Positions 1 to 8,621 are shown, numbered from the stretch's first letter. The stretch: DNA of 64,000 nucleotides from CAYJAY01 sp964368445 (GCA_964368445.1 CAYJAY010000007.1:1-64000); one strand, 5' to 3'. The notes: generated by a model not told the origin, from the letters alone. Numbers and translations: made by a program.

Positions 1-20
1 AACCGAAAAGAGGTTTTAAT

Positions 21-986
21 ATGAAACAGTTCACGATAACCAAACAGGACGACGGCCAACGATTAAATCGTTTTTTGGAAAAATGCGTTCCGTTGCTCTC
101 GCTTGGAATGATGCATAAATCTTTAAGAACAAAAAGAATTAAACTCAACGGCAAACGTTGCGAAGCTTCGACGCGGCTTAAAGAGGGCGACGTGGTCTCG
201 CTATACTTGAACGACGAATATTTTGCAAAAACTAAAACCGACAAATCAAAAGGTTTTAAACTCGCGTCAAAAACCATATCGTTTGTATACCAAGATCAAA
301 ACATAGCGTTAATCTCGAAACCTGCCGGCATTCTTGTCCACGAGGACAAAAATAATTTTGGCGACACGCTTATAAACCGCTTTTTGCGTTATCTTAACGA
401 CAACGGCGAATACACCGAAGACGCTGGTTCAAGTTTCACGCCGGCGCTTTGTAACAGGCTTGACAGAGGAACGTTTGGCATCGTCATCGCCGCCAAAACC
501 CCCGAAGCGCTAAAAGAGATAAACGATATTATTAAACATCGCAAGATAGAAAAAACATATTATGCAACCACATACAAAGCTCCACCAAAAAACGGAGTTT
601 ACACGGCATATCTTTTTAAAGACGAAAAGAAAAACGAAGTTTTTATCTCGAAAACTCAAAAACCGGGATATAAAATAATCCAAACCGGCATAAAAACGGT
701 TACGCAAAAGGACGGCCTTTTCCTTGTAGAGATAGCGCTTATAACCGGGCGCACACATCAAATCAGGGCCCACCTTGCATATCTCGGTTGTCCAATACTT
801 GGCGACGGAAAATACGGAAACGGGAAAATTAACAAACAATATGAAATAACAAGGCAGGCTCTTTGTGCTTATAAACTCAAGTTTTTAGGCAATTCAAATT
901 CAAGCGGAGTTTTAGACTATCTTGTCGGAAAAGAATTCGAGATTAGCGATATATGGTTTGTTGAGAAATTTTTTAAAGATAAATAG
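21..986 (+). CDS. RluA-family 23S rRNA/tRNA pseudouridine synthase
   Basis: Isomerises uridine to pseudouridine in structured RNA in the cytoplasm. The 321-residue protein has an N-terminal S4-like RNA-binding segment (about 1-65) and a catalytic domain with the family motif RLDRGTFG at 146-153, in which Asp148 is the expected nucleophile. The usual HRLDxxTSG is slightly altered, with Asn145 for His and Phe for Ser. Downstream GRTHQIRAHL and LGDGKYG are classic RluA signatures. The length matches RluC/RluD. AGAGG lies 8 nt before the ATG. Which RNA position it modifies cannot be read from the sequence. It stands alone, followed by a repeat-rich gap. Confidence 0.93.
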   Translation: MKQFTITKQDDGQRLNRFLEKCVPLLSLGMMHKSLRTKRIKLNGKRCEASTRLKEGDVVSLYLNDEYFAKTKTDKSKGFKLASKTISFVYQDQNIALISKPAGILVHEDKNNFGDTLINRFLRYLNDNGEYTEDAGSSFTPALCNRLDRGTFGIVIAAKTPEALKEINDIIKHRKIEKTYYATTYKAPPKNGVYTAYLFKDEKKNEVFISKTQKPGYKIIQTGIKTVTQKDGLFLVEIALITGRTHQIRAHLAYLGCPILGDGKYGNGKINKQYEITRQALCAYKLKFLGNSNSSGVLDYLVGKEFEISDIWFVEKFFKDK

Positions 987-1053
987 ATTAGAACAGTAGC
1001 AAAACCGGTGAAAAATGTTGCAAAAAAAAACAACAAAAAAGTTTTGAAAACAT

Positions 1054-1224
1054 GCCGCTTAGAAAAGAACAGCAAAAAAGCTTTTTGCTGTATACAGTTT
1101 AAAAAGCGCAAAAAGCGGGGCGGGTTTTTAGGGCGTGTGTCGCCCTAAATCGTTCGGGGGGAGCGGGGGGTGTCGGGGGGCGTGCCGGGGGCGGGTTCGA
1201 AATAGCCCCCAACGCCCCCTGACA
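1054..1224 (+). repeat. R1 dispersed repeat, copy 1
   Basis: Starts near GCCGCTTAGAAAAGAAC, runs through AGCTTTTTGCTGTATACAG and GCGGGGCGGGTTTTTAGG, and ends in CCCCTGACA. It contains a 9-bp perfect hairpin TTTAGGGCG-TGTGT-CGCCCTAAA. The same unit occurs inverted at 2901-3073, so the two copies flank the SPFH/NfeD pair. It codes for nothing I recognise. Confidence 0.8.
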
Positions 1225-1308
1225 AAAACAACAAAAACATATGAATAAAATCGATTTTGATTTTGTGCAAAGTACCAAAGCGTATTCTTTTACAAGGACT
1301 TTTTGACA

Positions 1309-1350
1309 TAGTAACAAAACCGCCGAAAAATTTCGGCGGTTTTGTTACTA
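1309..1350. terminator. Bidirectional hairpin terminator
   Basis: A 20-bp perfect inverted repeat, TAGTAACAAAACCGCCGAAA with its complement, separated by 2 nt. T-rich sequence lies within the distal arm. It sits just after the stop of the minus-strand SPFH gene and would end that operon. Confidence 0.75.
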
Positions 1351-1386
1351 TCGTGTTATTTGGTCGCAACACAAGCATATTACTTT

Positions 1387-2319
1387 TTATTTTTTGTCAT
1401 CTTCCATGAGCGCTTTGAACGAAGACGCAAGCCCCGCAAGGTTTTGGAGTTCGCTTGGAATAATTATCTTTGTCGCTTGTCCGTCCGCAACGTTTTGGAG
1501 CGCCTCAAGGCCTTTTATCGCGATAACCGCTTGGCTCGGTTGAGATTCGTTTATCATCTTGATACCTTCGGCTACAGCGCTTTGAACCTGTTTGATAGCT
1601 TCCGCTTCACCTTCGGCTTCTTTTATCTTTTGTTCGCGCACAGCTTCGGCGCGAAGGATTGCGGATTGTTTTTCCGCTTCCGCAACAAGTATAAGGCTTT
1701 CTCTTTGGCCTTCCGCTTCAAGGATTTGGCTGGTTTTAACGCCTTCGGCGCGAAGAATGTTTTCACGGCGTTCACGTTCCGCTTTCATCTGTTTTTCCAT
1801 AGCTTCTTGGATTTCGGCGGGCGGTATGATGTTTTTAAGCTCAACACGATTAACCTTGATTCCCCATTTATCTGTGGCTGTGTCAAGTATCGCCGTTATC
1901 TTTGTGTTTATTACGTCGCGGCTTGTAAGCGTTTGGTCAAGGTCAAGTCCGCCGACGATGTTTCTAAGCGTCGTAGACGTTAGGTTTTCAATCGCGTCGA
2001 TAGGTCTTTCAACACCATACGTATAAAGTTTAGCGTCGGTAACTTGAAAGAAAACTATGTCGTCTATCTTCATTGTAACGTTGTCTCTTGTTATAACCGA
2101 TTGTGGTTTAAAATCTTTGACTTGTTCTTTAAGCGAAACGACCTTTGCAACCCTTTCGATAAAAGGAATTTTAAAGTGTATTCCGGTGTTCCAAGTTGCT
2201 CGATATGCCCCGAAGCGTTCGATAACGTAAACCGTTGCTTGCGGAACTATCTTGACCGTTGAAATCAAAACTATAAGCAAAATAATAACCAAAAGCAATC
2301 CAACAATTAATTCAACCAT
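1387..2319 (-). CDS. SPFH/band-7 (stomatin, QmcA-like) membrane protein
   Basis: A 310-residue stomatin-family scaffold. It has one N-terminal membrane helix (about 3-23), an SPFH domain (about 25-180), and then a long Ala/Glu-rich coiled coil (about 185-265) containing repeated AEGQRES/AEAEKQ/AEAVREQ units that drive oligomerisation. The family forms membrane microdomains and often partners with NfeD proteins. That fits here, because an NfeD-like gene lies 34 nt upstream on the same strand, so the two probably form one operon. Its exact role in this organism is unknown. The C-terminal segment ends in a short charged tail, KALMEDDKK. Confidence 0.93.
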   Translation of the reverse strand: MVELIVGLLLVIILLIVLISTVKIVPQATVYVIERFGAYRATWNTGIHFKIPFIERVAKVVSLKEQVKDFKPQSVITRDNVTMKIDDIVFFQVTDAKLYTYGVERPIDAIENLTSTTLRNIVGGLDLDQTLTSRDVINTKITAILDTATDKWGIKVNRVELKNIIPPAEIQEAMEKQMKAERERRENILRAEGVKTSQILEAEGQRESLILVAEAEKQSAILRAEAVREQKIKEAEGEAEAIKQVQSAVAEGIKMINESQPSQAVIAIKGLEALQNVADGQATKIIIPSELQNLAGLASSFKALMEDDKK

Positions 2320-2353
2320 TTTTAATTCTCCCCAATTTTTAAAATTTAATTTT

Positions 2354-2794
2354 TTAATTTATTGACTGAACGGTGAATTTAACACCGCTTAGTGACAAGA
2401 TTTTTACCTTTGAGCCGGCCGGTATAATCTCTTGGTCGTTTACCGAAACCGCCGCCCAAGTTAACCCGTCTATCGAAATCCTGCCCTCGCCGGCATCGTT
2501 GTCTATCTCTGTTATGACAACCCCTGTTTTGCCGATGTTCATGTCTGCGTTGGTCGGCACAACCTCGACTTTCATTTTTTTAGAAAGCATCGGGCGAAGT
2601 ATTAAAAGCGAAACTATCGACACAATCAAGAACAACGCGATTTGAACGCCGATCGAAGCCCCGAAAAACGCCGACAAAAGCGCAACAAAACTTCCGATTA
2701 TACACCAAAGCGCAACCAGTTGTTCGGTCAACACTTCGACGATTATAAAGACCACCAACAAAACTATCCAAACGATACTCATATATTCTAACAT
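2354..2794 (-). CDS. NfeD-like membrane protein
   Basis: A 146-residue protein with two or three close membrane helices in residues 5-70, followed by an OB-fold-like soluble domain (about 80-146: GKTGVVITEI, GRISIDGLTWAA, AGSKVKILSL). This is the short NfeD1b type without a ClpP-like protease domain. The family binds SPFH proteins through the OB fold and is thought to tune membrane microdomain function. The ATG has GAAAGGG about 6 nt upstream. It is first gene of a two-gene operon with the SPFH protein. Confidence 0.9.
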   Translation of the reverse strand: MLEYMSIVWIVLLVVFIIVEVLTEQLVALWCIIGSFVALLSAFFGASIGVQIALFLIVSIVSLLILRPMLSKKMKVEVVPTNADMNIGKTGVVITEIDNDAGEGRISIDGLTWAAVSVNDQEIIPAGSKVKILSLSGVKFTVQSIN

Positions 2795-2900
2795 AATAAA
2801 CCCTTCTTTCTTGTTATGTGTTTTGTGTTATTAATCTCCGCCTTATGGCGAAGATTATATAAATAATCAGTAGTGTTAAATTTTAAGGAAAATGTTTTTT

Positions 2901-3073
2901 TGTCAGGGGACAAGGGGGAGTTTCGATTCTCCCCCTTTGCCCCCCAACACCCCCCGAACCCCCCTCAACGATTTAGGGCGACACACGCCCTAAAAACCCG
3001 CCCCGCTTTTTGCGCTTTGTAAACTGTATACTGCAAAAAGCTTGATTGTTTGTTCTTGTTTAACGGAAGGTAT
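2901..3073 (-). repeat. R1 dispersed repeat, copy 2 (inverted)
   Basis: Reverse-complement copy of the 1054-1224 repeat. It begins TGTCAGGGG and contains AACGATTTAGGGCGACACAC and the GTATACTGCAAAAAGC end. It also carries the palindrome GGGGGAGTTTCGATTCTCCC, which reappears beside the MITE at 16.28 kb. Confidence 0.8.
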
Positions 3074-3296
3074 TCGATACTTTTTGTTGCTTTTCGGGGA
3101 GGTAGAGTAGGGGCGGATACTTTATCCGCCCGCCGTAAGACGGAGATTATATAAATAATCCGTAGGATTATTTATATTTAATAGCTCCACCATAGGTGGA
3201 GATCATATATACACTTATTAGAATAACTCAAACTTTACAAAAAGACAACCCCGACAAAGCGAGGAGTTGTTTCGATTTTGTGAATTTTTCATTGTT
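3074..3296. repeat. Intergenic palindromic patch
   Basis: No gene is visible. It contains the palindrome GTAGGGGCGGATACTTTATC...CCGCC (about 3107-3133). It also holds a second A+T-rich palindromic stretch, CGGAGATTATATAAATAATC, which is related to sequence at 2833-2870 near the NfeD start. Confidence 0.55.
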
Positions 3297-3713
3297 TTAA
3301 TTTGATGTTGATACCAAATTCAAAACAATTTCAACCGCTTTTTCGATATATTCCGAAAGCGAAAGCTCCATCGTTCCCGCAACATATGTGTTACATCTGT
3401 TTATCGGTATCAAAACTTTTTGTGCCGAACTTTTTGATATGGCTTTTGCGATGTTCGGGGTGATCTCGCCCACAAGCGAGTTTGCCGAGATTATGCCGAT
3501 TGGGCCGATTATAACATCGGCGGTTTTGCTTGCAAACACTACGGGGTTTTCGCCCGTCGCGCTTTGTTTTGCGCCGGCTTTTATCATGGCGGATGTCGCG
3601 ACCGAGTTTGTGCCGACGGCGGTTATCTCGAACTGTTTTGTGCTTTGTACAAGTCGTTCGATGATCTCTTTTCCAATTCTTCCGCCCTGTCCGTCGATAA
3701 CTAATATCTTCAT
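3297..3713 (-). CDS. DUF3842 family protein
   Basis: A 138-residue protein beginning MKILVIDGQGGRIGKEIIE, a Rossmann-like glycine-rich start (DGQGGRIG). It continues with a typical DUF3842 pattern: ITAVGTNSVATSAMIKAGA, then GENPVV, GPIGIISANSLVGEITP and a short Ser/Glu-rich end. The family is common in Clostridia and has no assigned function. The start suggests it binds a nucleotide or other small molecule. AAAGGAT precedes the ATG. It lies 49 nt downstream of the ScaI-like gene on the same strand and may be co-transcribed with it. Confidence 0.8.
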   Translation of the reverse strand: MKILVIDGQGGRIGKEIIERLVQSTKQFEITAVGTNSVATSAMIKAGAKQSATGENPVVFASKTADVIIGPIGIISANSLVGEITPNIAKAISKSSAQKVLIPINRCNTYVAGTMELSLSEYIEKAVEIVLNLVSTSN

Positions 3714-3762
3714 GTGTTTTTATCCTTTGTAAAATTTTCTGTTAGTTTGTTTGTGGCATATC

Positions 3763-4350
3763 TTAAATATTTCGATAGATATCGATAAGCTTATACAAAC
3801 CGGCTTCGCTTGTAAGAACCGCTTTAATCTCGTCGCCGTTTCTTGTCAAAACAAAGTCGGTTTTATCAAGATATCCAAAACGAATTCTCAAAATTTTCGG
3901 GTTGTTTGAATTTATGTTTTCAAAATTAACCGACAGATAAAATCCGGTTTTTATTTCGTCGACGTTGTTTTTCGCATCTTTAATCTTAATCGCCAACATC
4001 TTTTCAAACGACGCCAAAAGTTTGACCGAATAAAACTCGTCAACCTCGCAAACAATGTCGTGTTCGTTTTGTTTTCCTGCGCGAAACCCTTTGACATACC
4101 GCGAGATGTTTTCGGGCAAAACGGTGCGTATTAGTTTTTCGGTTACGTTTGTCGAAACGTTGGTTTGTTTTATCTTGAAACTTGACGATTTTGAAGTTAT
4201 GTTTCCGTTTAAGATGTTTTGCCACGAATTTAGAACGATGTCGACCACACAGTATCTCAACGGATGATTTTTAACAAGCTGGGTCGCAACCGCTCGCATA
4301 CGTTCGGTCGGCACATCTTGATATGGTTTTTTTAATCTGTCGTTTGTCAA
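3763..4350 (-). CDS. ScaI-family restriction endonuclease homologue, probably inactive
   Basis: A 195-residue protein read from a TTG start (AGAGG 10 nt upstream). The pattern resembles the RE_ScaI family as I remember it. It has an N-terminal PYxxVP...LVKNHPL...IVLNSWQNIL block (residues 9-50), a central DIV...SVKLLAS block (about 98-115), and a C-terminal KTGFYLSVNFENI...LRIRFGYLDKTDF block. In active members the central block reads roughly D-[IL]-V...S-[IV]-E-[IV]-K-T-S, a PD-(D/E)xK site. Here the Asp survives, but the E-x-K positions read K-L-L. No methyltransferase lies nearby. I infer a decayed or repurposed nuclease. Family assignment is moderate and loss of catalysis is inferred from remembered alignments. 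Confidence 0.6.
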   Translation of the reverse strand: MTNDRLKKPYQDVPTERMRAVATQLVKNHPLRYCVVDIVLNSWQNILNGNITSKSSSFKIKQTNVSTNVTEKLIRTVLPENISRYVKGFRAGKQNEHDIVCEVDEFYSVKLLASFEKMLAIKIKDAKNNVDEIKTGFYLSVNFENINSNNPKILRIRFGYLDKTDFVLTRNGDEIKAVLTSEAGLYKLIDIYRNI

Positions 4351-4413
4351 AGATTTTTGCCTCTTTGTTTTATCGTTTTGTTATTATAGAGGTATCGTGT
4401 TATCGCCAAGACG

Positions 4414-4622
4414 GCAAGCAACTTAAGGAATTCCACAAGTACATACTATGTAGATTATCCTAAAATTACTCCTCCCGACAACCTTACGGTTGCCACCCTC
4501 CTCAACGAGGAGGGCTAAGTTAGCCTCCCTCCGAGAGGGAGGTGGCAAAATCTTTGATTTTGACGGAGGGAGCTCACGCAAGACAAGCTTTCCAATTCTG
4601 AAAATTCTCTTAAGTTGCTTGC
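4414..4622. mobile_element. 209-bp MITE with 14-bp terminal inverted repeats
   Basis: The left end GCAAGCAACTTAAG (4414-4427) is the perfect reverse complement of the right end CTTAAGTTGCTTGC (4609-4622). Inside are nested palindromes built from CCTCCCTCCGAGAGGGAGG and CAAAATCTTTGATTTTG. There is no coding capacity. It separates the end of the ABC permease gene from the ScaI-like gene, whose 5' side it follows. Confidence 0.75.
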
Positions 4623-4657
4623 AAAGCCCATGCCCTACACATTTTAATTCTAAATTT

Positions 4658-5998
4658 CTACAACGTCCGTATCGCTTCAAGGGGTGACAGTTTTGTCGCG
4701 CGAAACGCCGGAGAAATCCCCGCAACCGTTCCGACAAGAACGGCAAACGAAACGCCAAGCGCCGAAAGCCAAATCGGAATAACCGAAATTCCGCCGTCCC
4801 CCATAAAACTGTTTATCAAAAACGATATACCGAAACTTAAAGCAAGACCAAGCATTCCACCGACAAGCCCAATCATTCCGGCTTCGACTAAAAACATCGT
4901 CCGAATGTTTCCAAGGCTACAACCTAGAACTTTAAAAATTCCTATCTCTTTTGTTCTTTCAAATATGCTCATTAACATTGTGTTTGCAATTCCTATTGCT
5001 GCGACAAAAAGCGACACTGAACCAATTCCGGCAAGGACATATTGGATAATTCGCGACTGTTCTTGCATAGCTTGAAGAAAATCAAGTTCGCTGTGGGCCT
5101 CGAAACCCATGTCGTTTATCGACTGTTGAACCTCGCTTACGTTGTCGATGTTGTCAACAAGCACATAAGCGCTGTTGTATTCCATTGGGACAATGGGTTT
5201 GCCTTTGCTGTCGGTCTGTTGGTTTGGCCAAGCTTTTTTGCCGAACAGCTTTTGAAACAGTTGTTCCACCGCCGCAAGGTCGGCATAAACACTGTAGTCA
5301 TGTTCCGAATATCCCGACATAGGGTCTTCGCTTCCGACTATCGCCGCCGTCGAAAGAAGATGTTTTTTCGGTGTTGGGGTTGCAGGGTCGCTCATGCTTT
5401 GGTAGTAGCCCTCGATGTCGTATATCGCAAACAGGGGCGCCGCCATAAGGTCTACCGGCGCTTCCATTTCCTCCATGCCCATACCGTAGTACATGCCACC
5501 GCCCCCGCCGCCGGGGTCATAGAAATTAAACGATGCCATCGAACCGGCTATTAGCGCAAGAGGGTCACCCTCGTTTGGCATAGCCCCCTCGACCACCGGA
5601 ATTTTTGAAGCCATCAACATCTCATACGTCATCGCGGTCACATACATATTGCTTTCATATTTGCCCGATTTCGCCATGATCGAGAACTCATAGACAGGGG
5701 AAGCTTCGAGAACGTGGGGCATTGCGGAAAACGTGTCGACCGTTGTTTGGTCAAGCTTTACGTCGCTTTGTGGCTGGTCGCTCATTGCGTACATTCCGCC
5801 GTTGTAAACCGATATTCTAGTAAGCGTTCCGCTGTTTTCTATCTGTTCTATGTAGGACGAATTAAGCCCGATTCCAAGCGACATCATAACAACAATCGAG
5901 GCCGTGCCGATTATAACCCCCATCAGCGTCAGAGAGGTTCTAAGCTTTCGACGAAAAAGGTTGCCTGCCGAAAATTTAAGCAGTTCAGTCCATTTCAT
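4658..5998 (-). CDS. MacB/FtsX-like ABC transporter permease
   Basis: A 446-residue permease of the MacB/LolE type. It has a first helix at about 21-45 and a large extracellular domain (about 46-310). Three C-terminal helices (about 316-342, 360-395, 405-430) form the FtsX domain. It ends in ATKLSPLEAIRTL, the usual coupling tail of this family. An unusual Gly-rich run, PGGGGGGMYYGMGM (162-175), sits in the extracellular domain. It starts 2 nt after the stop of the CARDB protein, so it is translationally close-coupled. With the ATPase at 7696-8367 it forms a complete type VII ABC system. The substrate is unknown; the family moves peptides, lipoproteins or drugs across the envelope by mechanotransmission. 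Confidence 0.92.
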   Translation of the reverse strand: MKWTELLKFSAGNLFRRKLRTSLTLMGVIIGTASIVVMMSLGIGLNSSYIEQIENSGTLTRISVYNGGMYAMSDQPQSDVKLDQTTVDTFSAMPHVLEASPVYEFSIMAKSGKYESNMYVTAMTYEMLMASKIPVVEGAMPNEGDPLALIAGSMASFNFYDPGGGGGGMYYGMGMEEMEAPVDLMAAPLFAIYDIEGYYQSMSDPATPTPKKHLLSTAAIVGSEDPMSGYSEHDYSVYADLAAVEQLFQKLFGKKAWPNQQTDSKGKPIVPMEYNSAYVLVDNIDNVSEVQQSINDMGFEAHSELDFLQAMQEQSRIIQYVLAGIGSVSLFVAAIGIANTMLMSIFERTKEIGIFKVLGCSLGNIRTMFLVEAGMIGLVGGMLGLALSFGISFLINSFMGDGGISVIPIWLSALGVSFAVLVGTVAGISPAFRATKLSPLEAIRTL

Positions 5999-6000
5999 AA

Positions 6001-7560
6001 CTAATACCCGCCGTTGTTTCCGTTATTGCCGTTGTTATATATTCCGTTATTATTTATATACCCCGAGTTGACATCTCCCGTGTTATACCCTTGGTTTTGA
6101 TATATCATCTGTTGTTCAATCTGTCGCGCTATCTCGCGGTCTCTTGCCGCTTTAATCTTTTTGTTCTTGCGTTTGACAAGAATGATAGCGGTAACGCCGC
6201 CGCCGACAAGCAACAAAATAATCGCGACGACCCACGGAACAATCGAGCCGCCCTCCTGTTCGGGGGGCATGATTTCGGGGCCAATGTCGGGGGGCATGTA
6301 TGTCGAGATATACACTTCTTTCGTGTCGCTAAGGTCGAACACCTTGCCTTTTTCGTCTTCATACGTAAGCGTTAGTTTAACATTAGCCATTCCCTCTTTA
6401 AGCGGTGTGGCGTAGATGTCGACATTTCCTGTCGAGCCCGACTCGATGTTGCCGAGATACAGCTCTTGTGGGTCGATATATTCGCCGTCGGCAGAAACGG
6501 TGGCTGTCACATTATACAGCGTAGATTTCCCTGTGTTGTTAACCGAACACATAAGGTTGAAATCTTGTCCGACAAACGGAGCTTCCGGGACAATCTCGAT
6601 TTGTTGAAGCTTTGCTTCGGGTATCTGCTCGACAGGGATTGCGATAACTTCGGTGTCGGTCACGGGGGTGTTGTCGAACGTTCCCGCCGCGTCGTAGTTA
6701 AGCGCAAGGTTGACGTTGTACGACCCCGGCGCGGTGTCCGCCTTTGGCATAAGCGCGATGCTTGTCGTTTGGCTTTCGCCGGCGACGATGTTGGAGATAA
6801 ACGACGTCAAAGACCCCGAAACGGCGTTAAACGTTCCGTCCGAAGTTAAAGAAATTTTAAAGTTTGATATGTTGCCCGTCGTCGAGGTGTTTTTGTATGT
6901 AAGATAAAGCACGAACTCTTCACCGGCGACAACTTGAGCCGGTTCGGTTCTAAACCCCGAGACGATGACTTTTGGGATGCTGACAGGGGTTGGCTCGGGG
7001 GTTGGTTCGGGGGTTACATATATAATTGGAGGAGTGGGAGCCGGTGTGGGTTCGGGGGGTTCAACCTTTACAGAAAGAGAAACAGTTCTTATTTCTGTGC
7101 CACTTCCGAGAGGAAGTTTATTAAAAGTAATTTCTATAGGAATTTTATATACTTTATTTACTGTTGCCCCTGCACTGACGTTTAGGGTTTCCGTATCAAA
7201 TGATATTGTGTAAAATTTATATGACGTATTTGGTAATGTGGGTTCGGTTATTTCTTGATTTGAAAAATAACTAGTTTTTTTATTAAATGGAAAAGTATTG
7301 ACATCATCATCTTTTAATTTCGCAGAAGCTACTACTAAATCATCAGTAAGTGGTATTGCAACTTCTATAGAATTTAAATTAAAGCTCTTACCGAGATAAA
7401 CCGTTGGGACACTTGTTGAATCGTTTATTTTTGTGATTATATTCGCCGAAGCGAACGGCACAAAAAACACCGCAAAAGCAAACGCAATTAATAATCCGCA
7501 TAATAGTTTTTTCCGAAAAATTAATTTCTGAAAATTCATTTTCTGAAAACTTGTTTTCAT
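6001..7560 (-). CDS. Membrane-anchored CARDB-repeat protein of the ABC operon
   Basis: A 519-residue exported protein. I choose the ATG at 7560, preceded by GAGGTGGG, over an in-frame codon 12 residues upstream. Domains in order are a signal peptide (about 1-39, ending ASA), a beta-rich domain (40-170) and a Pro-rich linker (PEPTPAPTPP and PEPTPEPTPV). Two CARDB/NEW3-like beta domains follow (about 205-310 and 325-420). The C-terminus has one membrane helix (about 450-472, PWVVAIILLLVGGGVTAII), then a basic stretch and an Asn/Gly/Tyr-rich cytoplasmic tail ending NNGNNGNNGGY. It lies between the ATPase and permease genes, where MacA-type adaptors often sit, so it may gate or feed the transporter. 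That role is inference. Confidence 0.8.
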   Translation of the reverse strand: MKTSFQKMNFQKLIFRKKLLCGLLIAFAFAVFFVPFASANIITKINDSTSVPTVYLGKSFNLNSIEVAIPLTDDLVVASAKLKDDDVNTFPFNKKTSYFSNQEITEPTLPNTSYKFYTISFDTETLNVSAGATVNKVYKIPIEITFNKLPLGSGTEIRTVSLSVKVEPPEPTPAPTPPIIYVTPEPTPEPTPVSIPKVIVSGFRTEPAQVVAGEEFVLYLTYKNTSTTGNISNFKISLTSDGTFNAVSGSLTSFISNIVAGESQTTSIALMPKADTAPGSYNVNLALNYDAAGTFDNTPVTDTEVIAIPVEQIPEAKLQQIEIVPEAPFVGQDFNLMCSVNNTGKSTLYNVTATVSADGEYIDPQELYLGNIESGSTGNVDIYATPLKEGMANVKLTLTYEDEKGKVFDLSDTKEVYISTYMPPDIGPEIMPPEQEGGSIVPWVVAIILLLVGGGVTAIILVKRKNKKIKAARDREIARQIEQQMIYQNQGYNTGDVNSGYINNNGIYNNGNNGNNGGY

Positions 7561-7695
7561 ACCCACCTCATAAAAATAGACTGATAACGTAAGCAAAATT
7601 TTATTGCTTGATATTAAATATAAATAAACTTTATATTTTAATATCGCCGTAAGGCGAACCTTAATTCCTCATTCCTAATTCCTAATTCCTCATTA
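7561..7695. repeat. Spacer with ATTCCT microsatellite
   Basis: Inside the ABC operon, between ATPase and CARDB genes. It contains AATATCGCCGTAAGGCGAAC followed by imperfect tandem CATTCCTAATTCC units (about 7665-7692). The same pair of motifs recurs near 20.05 kb and 63.15 kb. Confidence 0.6.
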
Positions 7696-8367
7696 TTAAG
7701 AGACCATTCCGTCTTTAAGATAAACAATCCTGTCTGTTTTTTTCGCTAACACAGGGTCGTGGGTTACCATGACAACGGTCAATCTTTGTCTTTTGACAAT
7801 CTCTTTTATAATCGAAATAACCTCTTCGCCGTTTTTGCTGTCGAGGTTTCCTGTCGGCTCGTCGGCATATATAATCTTGGGGTTAACAACAAGCGCCCGC
7901 GCTATGCCTATTCGTTGTTGTTGGCCGCCCGAAAGTTGCATAGGCTTGTGGTCGGCATGTGTCGCAAGCCCTACGAGTTGCAACATCTGTCGTGCCTTTT
8001 CAAGGCGTAATGCCTTTGGTTCGCCCTTGAACGTTAGTGGAAGAGCGACGTTTTCGACGGCGTTCATCGTTTGAATTAGATTGAACGATTGGAAGATAAA
8101 CCCGACGTTGTCGCGACGAAAACGCACAAGGTCGTTTTCCGACATTCCGTCGATACGGTGGCCACATTCAAAAATGTGCCCCGACGTAGCCGGTTCAAGC
8201 CCCGCAAGGACGTTTAGCATCGTCGATTTTCCCGAACCCGAAGGCCCCGTAATCGAAACAAACTCGCCGGTATTAATCGAGAGCGAAACGCCTTTAAGCG
8301 CATGGACGACGTTTTCGCCGACGCGATATATTTTATGTACCTTGTCCGCTATAATTAATGAATTCAT
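7696..8367 (-). CDS. ABC transporter ATPase, LolD/MacB type
   Basis: A 223-residue nucleotide-binding subunit. The ATG at 8367 is chosen because AAGGAT lies 7 nt upstream. Walker A GPSGSGKST (about 40-48), the signature LSGGQQQRIGIARAL (about 139-153), Walker B IIYADEPTGNLD and the H-loop VMVTHD are all intact, so it should hydrolyse ATP. Its sequence type (VHKIYRVGENVVHALKGVSL) belongs to the LolD/MacB/FtsE group that drives FtsX-fold permeases. It is the first gene of an operon with the CARDB protein and permease, behind a consensus promoter at 8516-8544. Confidence 0.95.
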   Translation of the reverse strand: MNSLIIADKVHKIYRVGENVVHALKGVSLSINTGEFVSITGPSGSGKSTMLNVLAGLEPATSGHIFECGHRIDGMSENDLVRFRRDNVGFIFQSFNLIQTMNAVENVALPLTFKGEPKALRLEKARQMLQLVGLATHADHKPMQLSGGQQQRIGIARALVVNPKIIYADEPTGNLDSKNGEEVISIIKEIVKRQRLTVVMVTHDPVLAKKTDRIVYLKDGMVS

Positions 8368-8515
8368 TTTTTTATCCTTGCACAACAACTCTCAAACAAA
8401 TCGATAACGTTGTTTTAAAAAATTTCAATTTAAATTTTTGCGGCTTAAAATGTTTAAACTGTTATTAAAAGACAATATAATGTAAAACACTATATTAATT
8501 TTAATTTTATTTTTA

Positions 8516-8544
8516 ATTATATATTATTACATATTGATTGTCAA
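8516..8544 (-). promoter_or_regulatory. Sigma-A promoter of the ABC operon
   Basis: Reading the minus strand: TTGACA (8544-8539), a 17-nt spacer, then TATAAT (8521-8516). Both hexamers are perfect. Transcription would start near 8509, leaving a leader of about 140 nt with no structure I recognise. Confidence 0.8.
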
Positions 8545-8564
8545 AGAAGCTAAATTTATTTTTT

Positions 8565-8612
8565 TTAAAAAAATATGGGTTAAAATCTCGGTTTACGCCG
8601 AAATCCTAACCC
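8565..8612 (-). terminator. Terminator after mazF
   Basis: Minus strand: GGGTTA and TTCGG arms pair with CCGA and TAACCC, followed by ATATTTTTTT. It lies 10 nt after the mazF stop codon. Confidence 0.7.
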
Positions 8613-8621
8613 TATTTCGAT

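Noticed and set aside
1342..1983. 213-codon open frame antisense to the SPFH gene
   Set aside because: The opposite strand encodes a clear SPFH protein; the antisense product is Phe/Arg-rich and has no good ribosome binding site.
3763..4350. A complete restriction-modification system
   Set aside because: No DNA methyltransferase is visible on either side and the nuclease lacks its expected catalytic pair.
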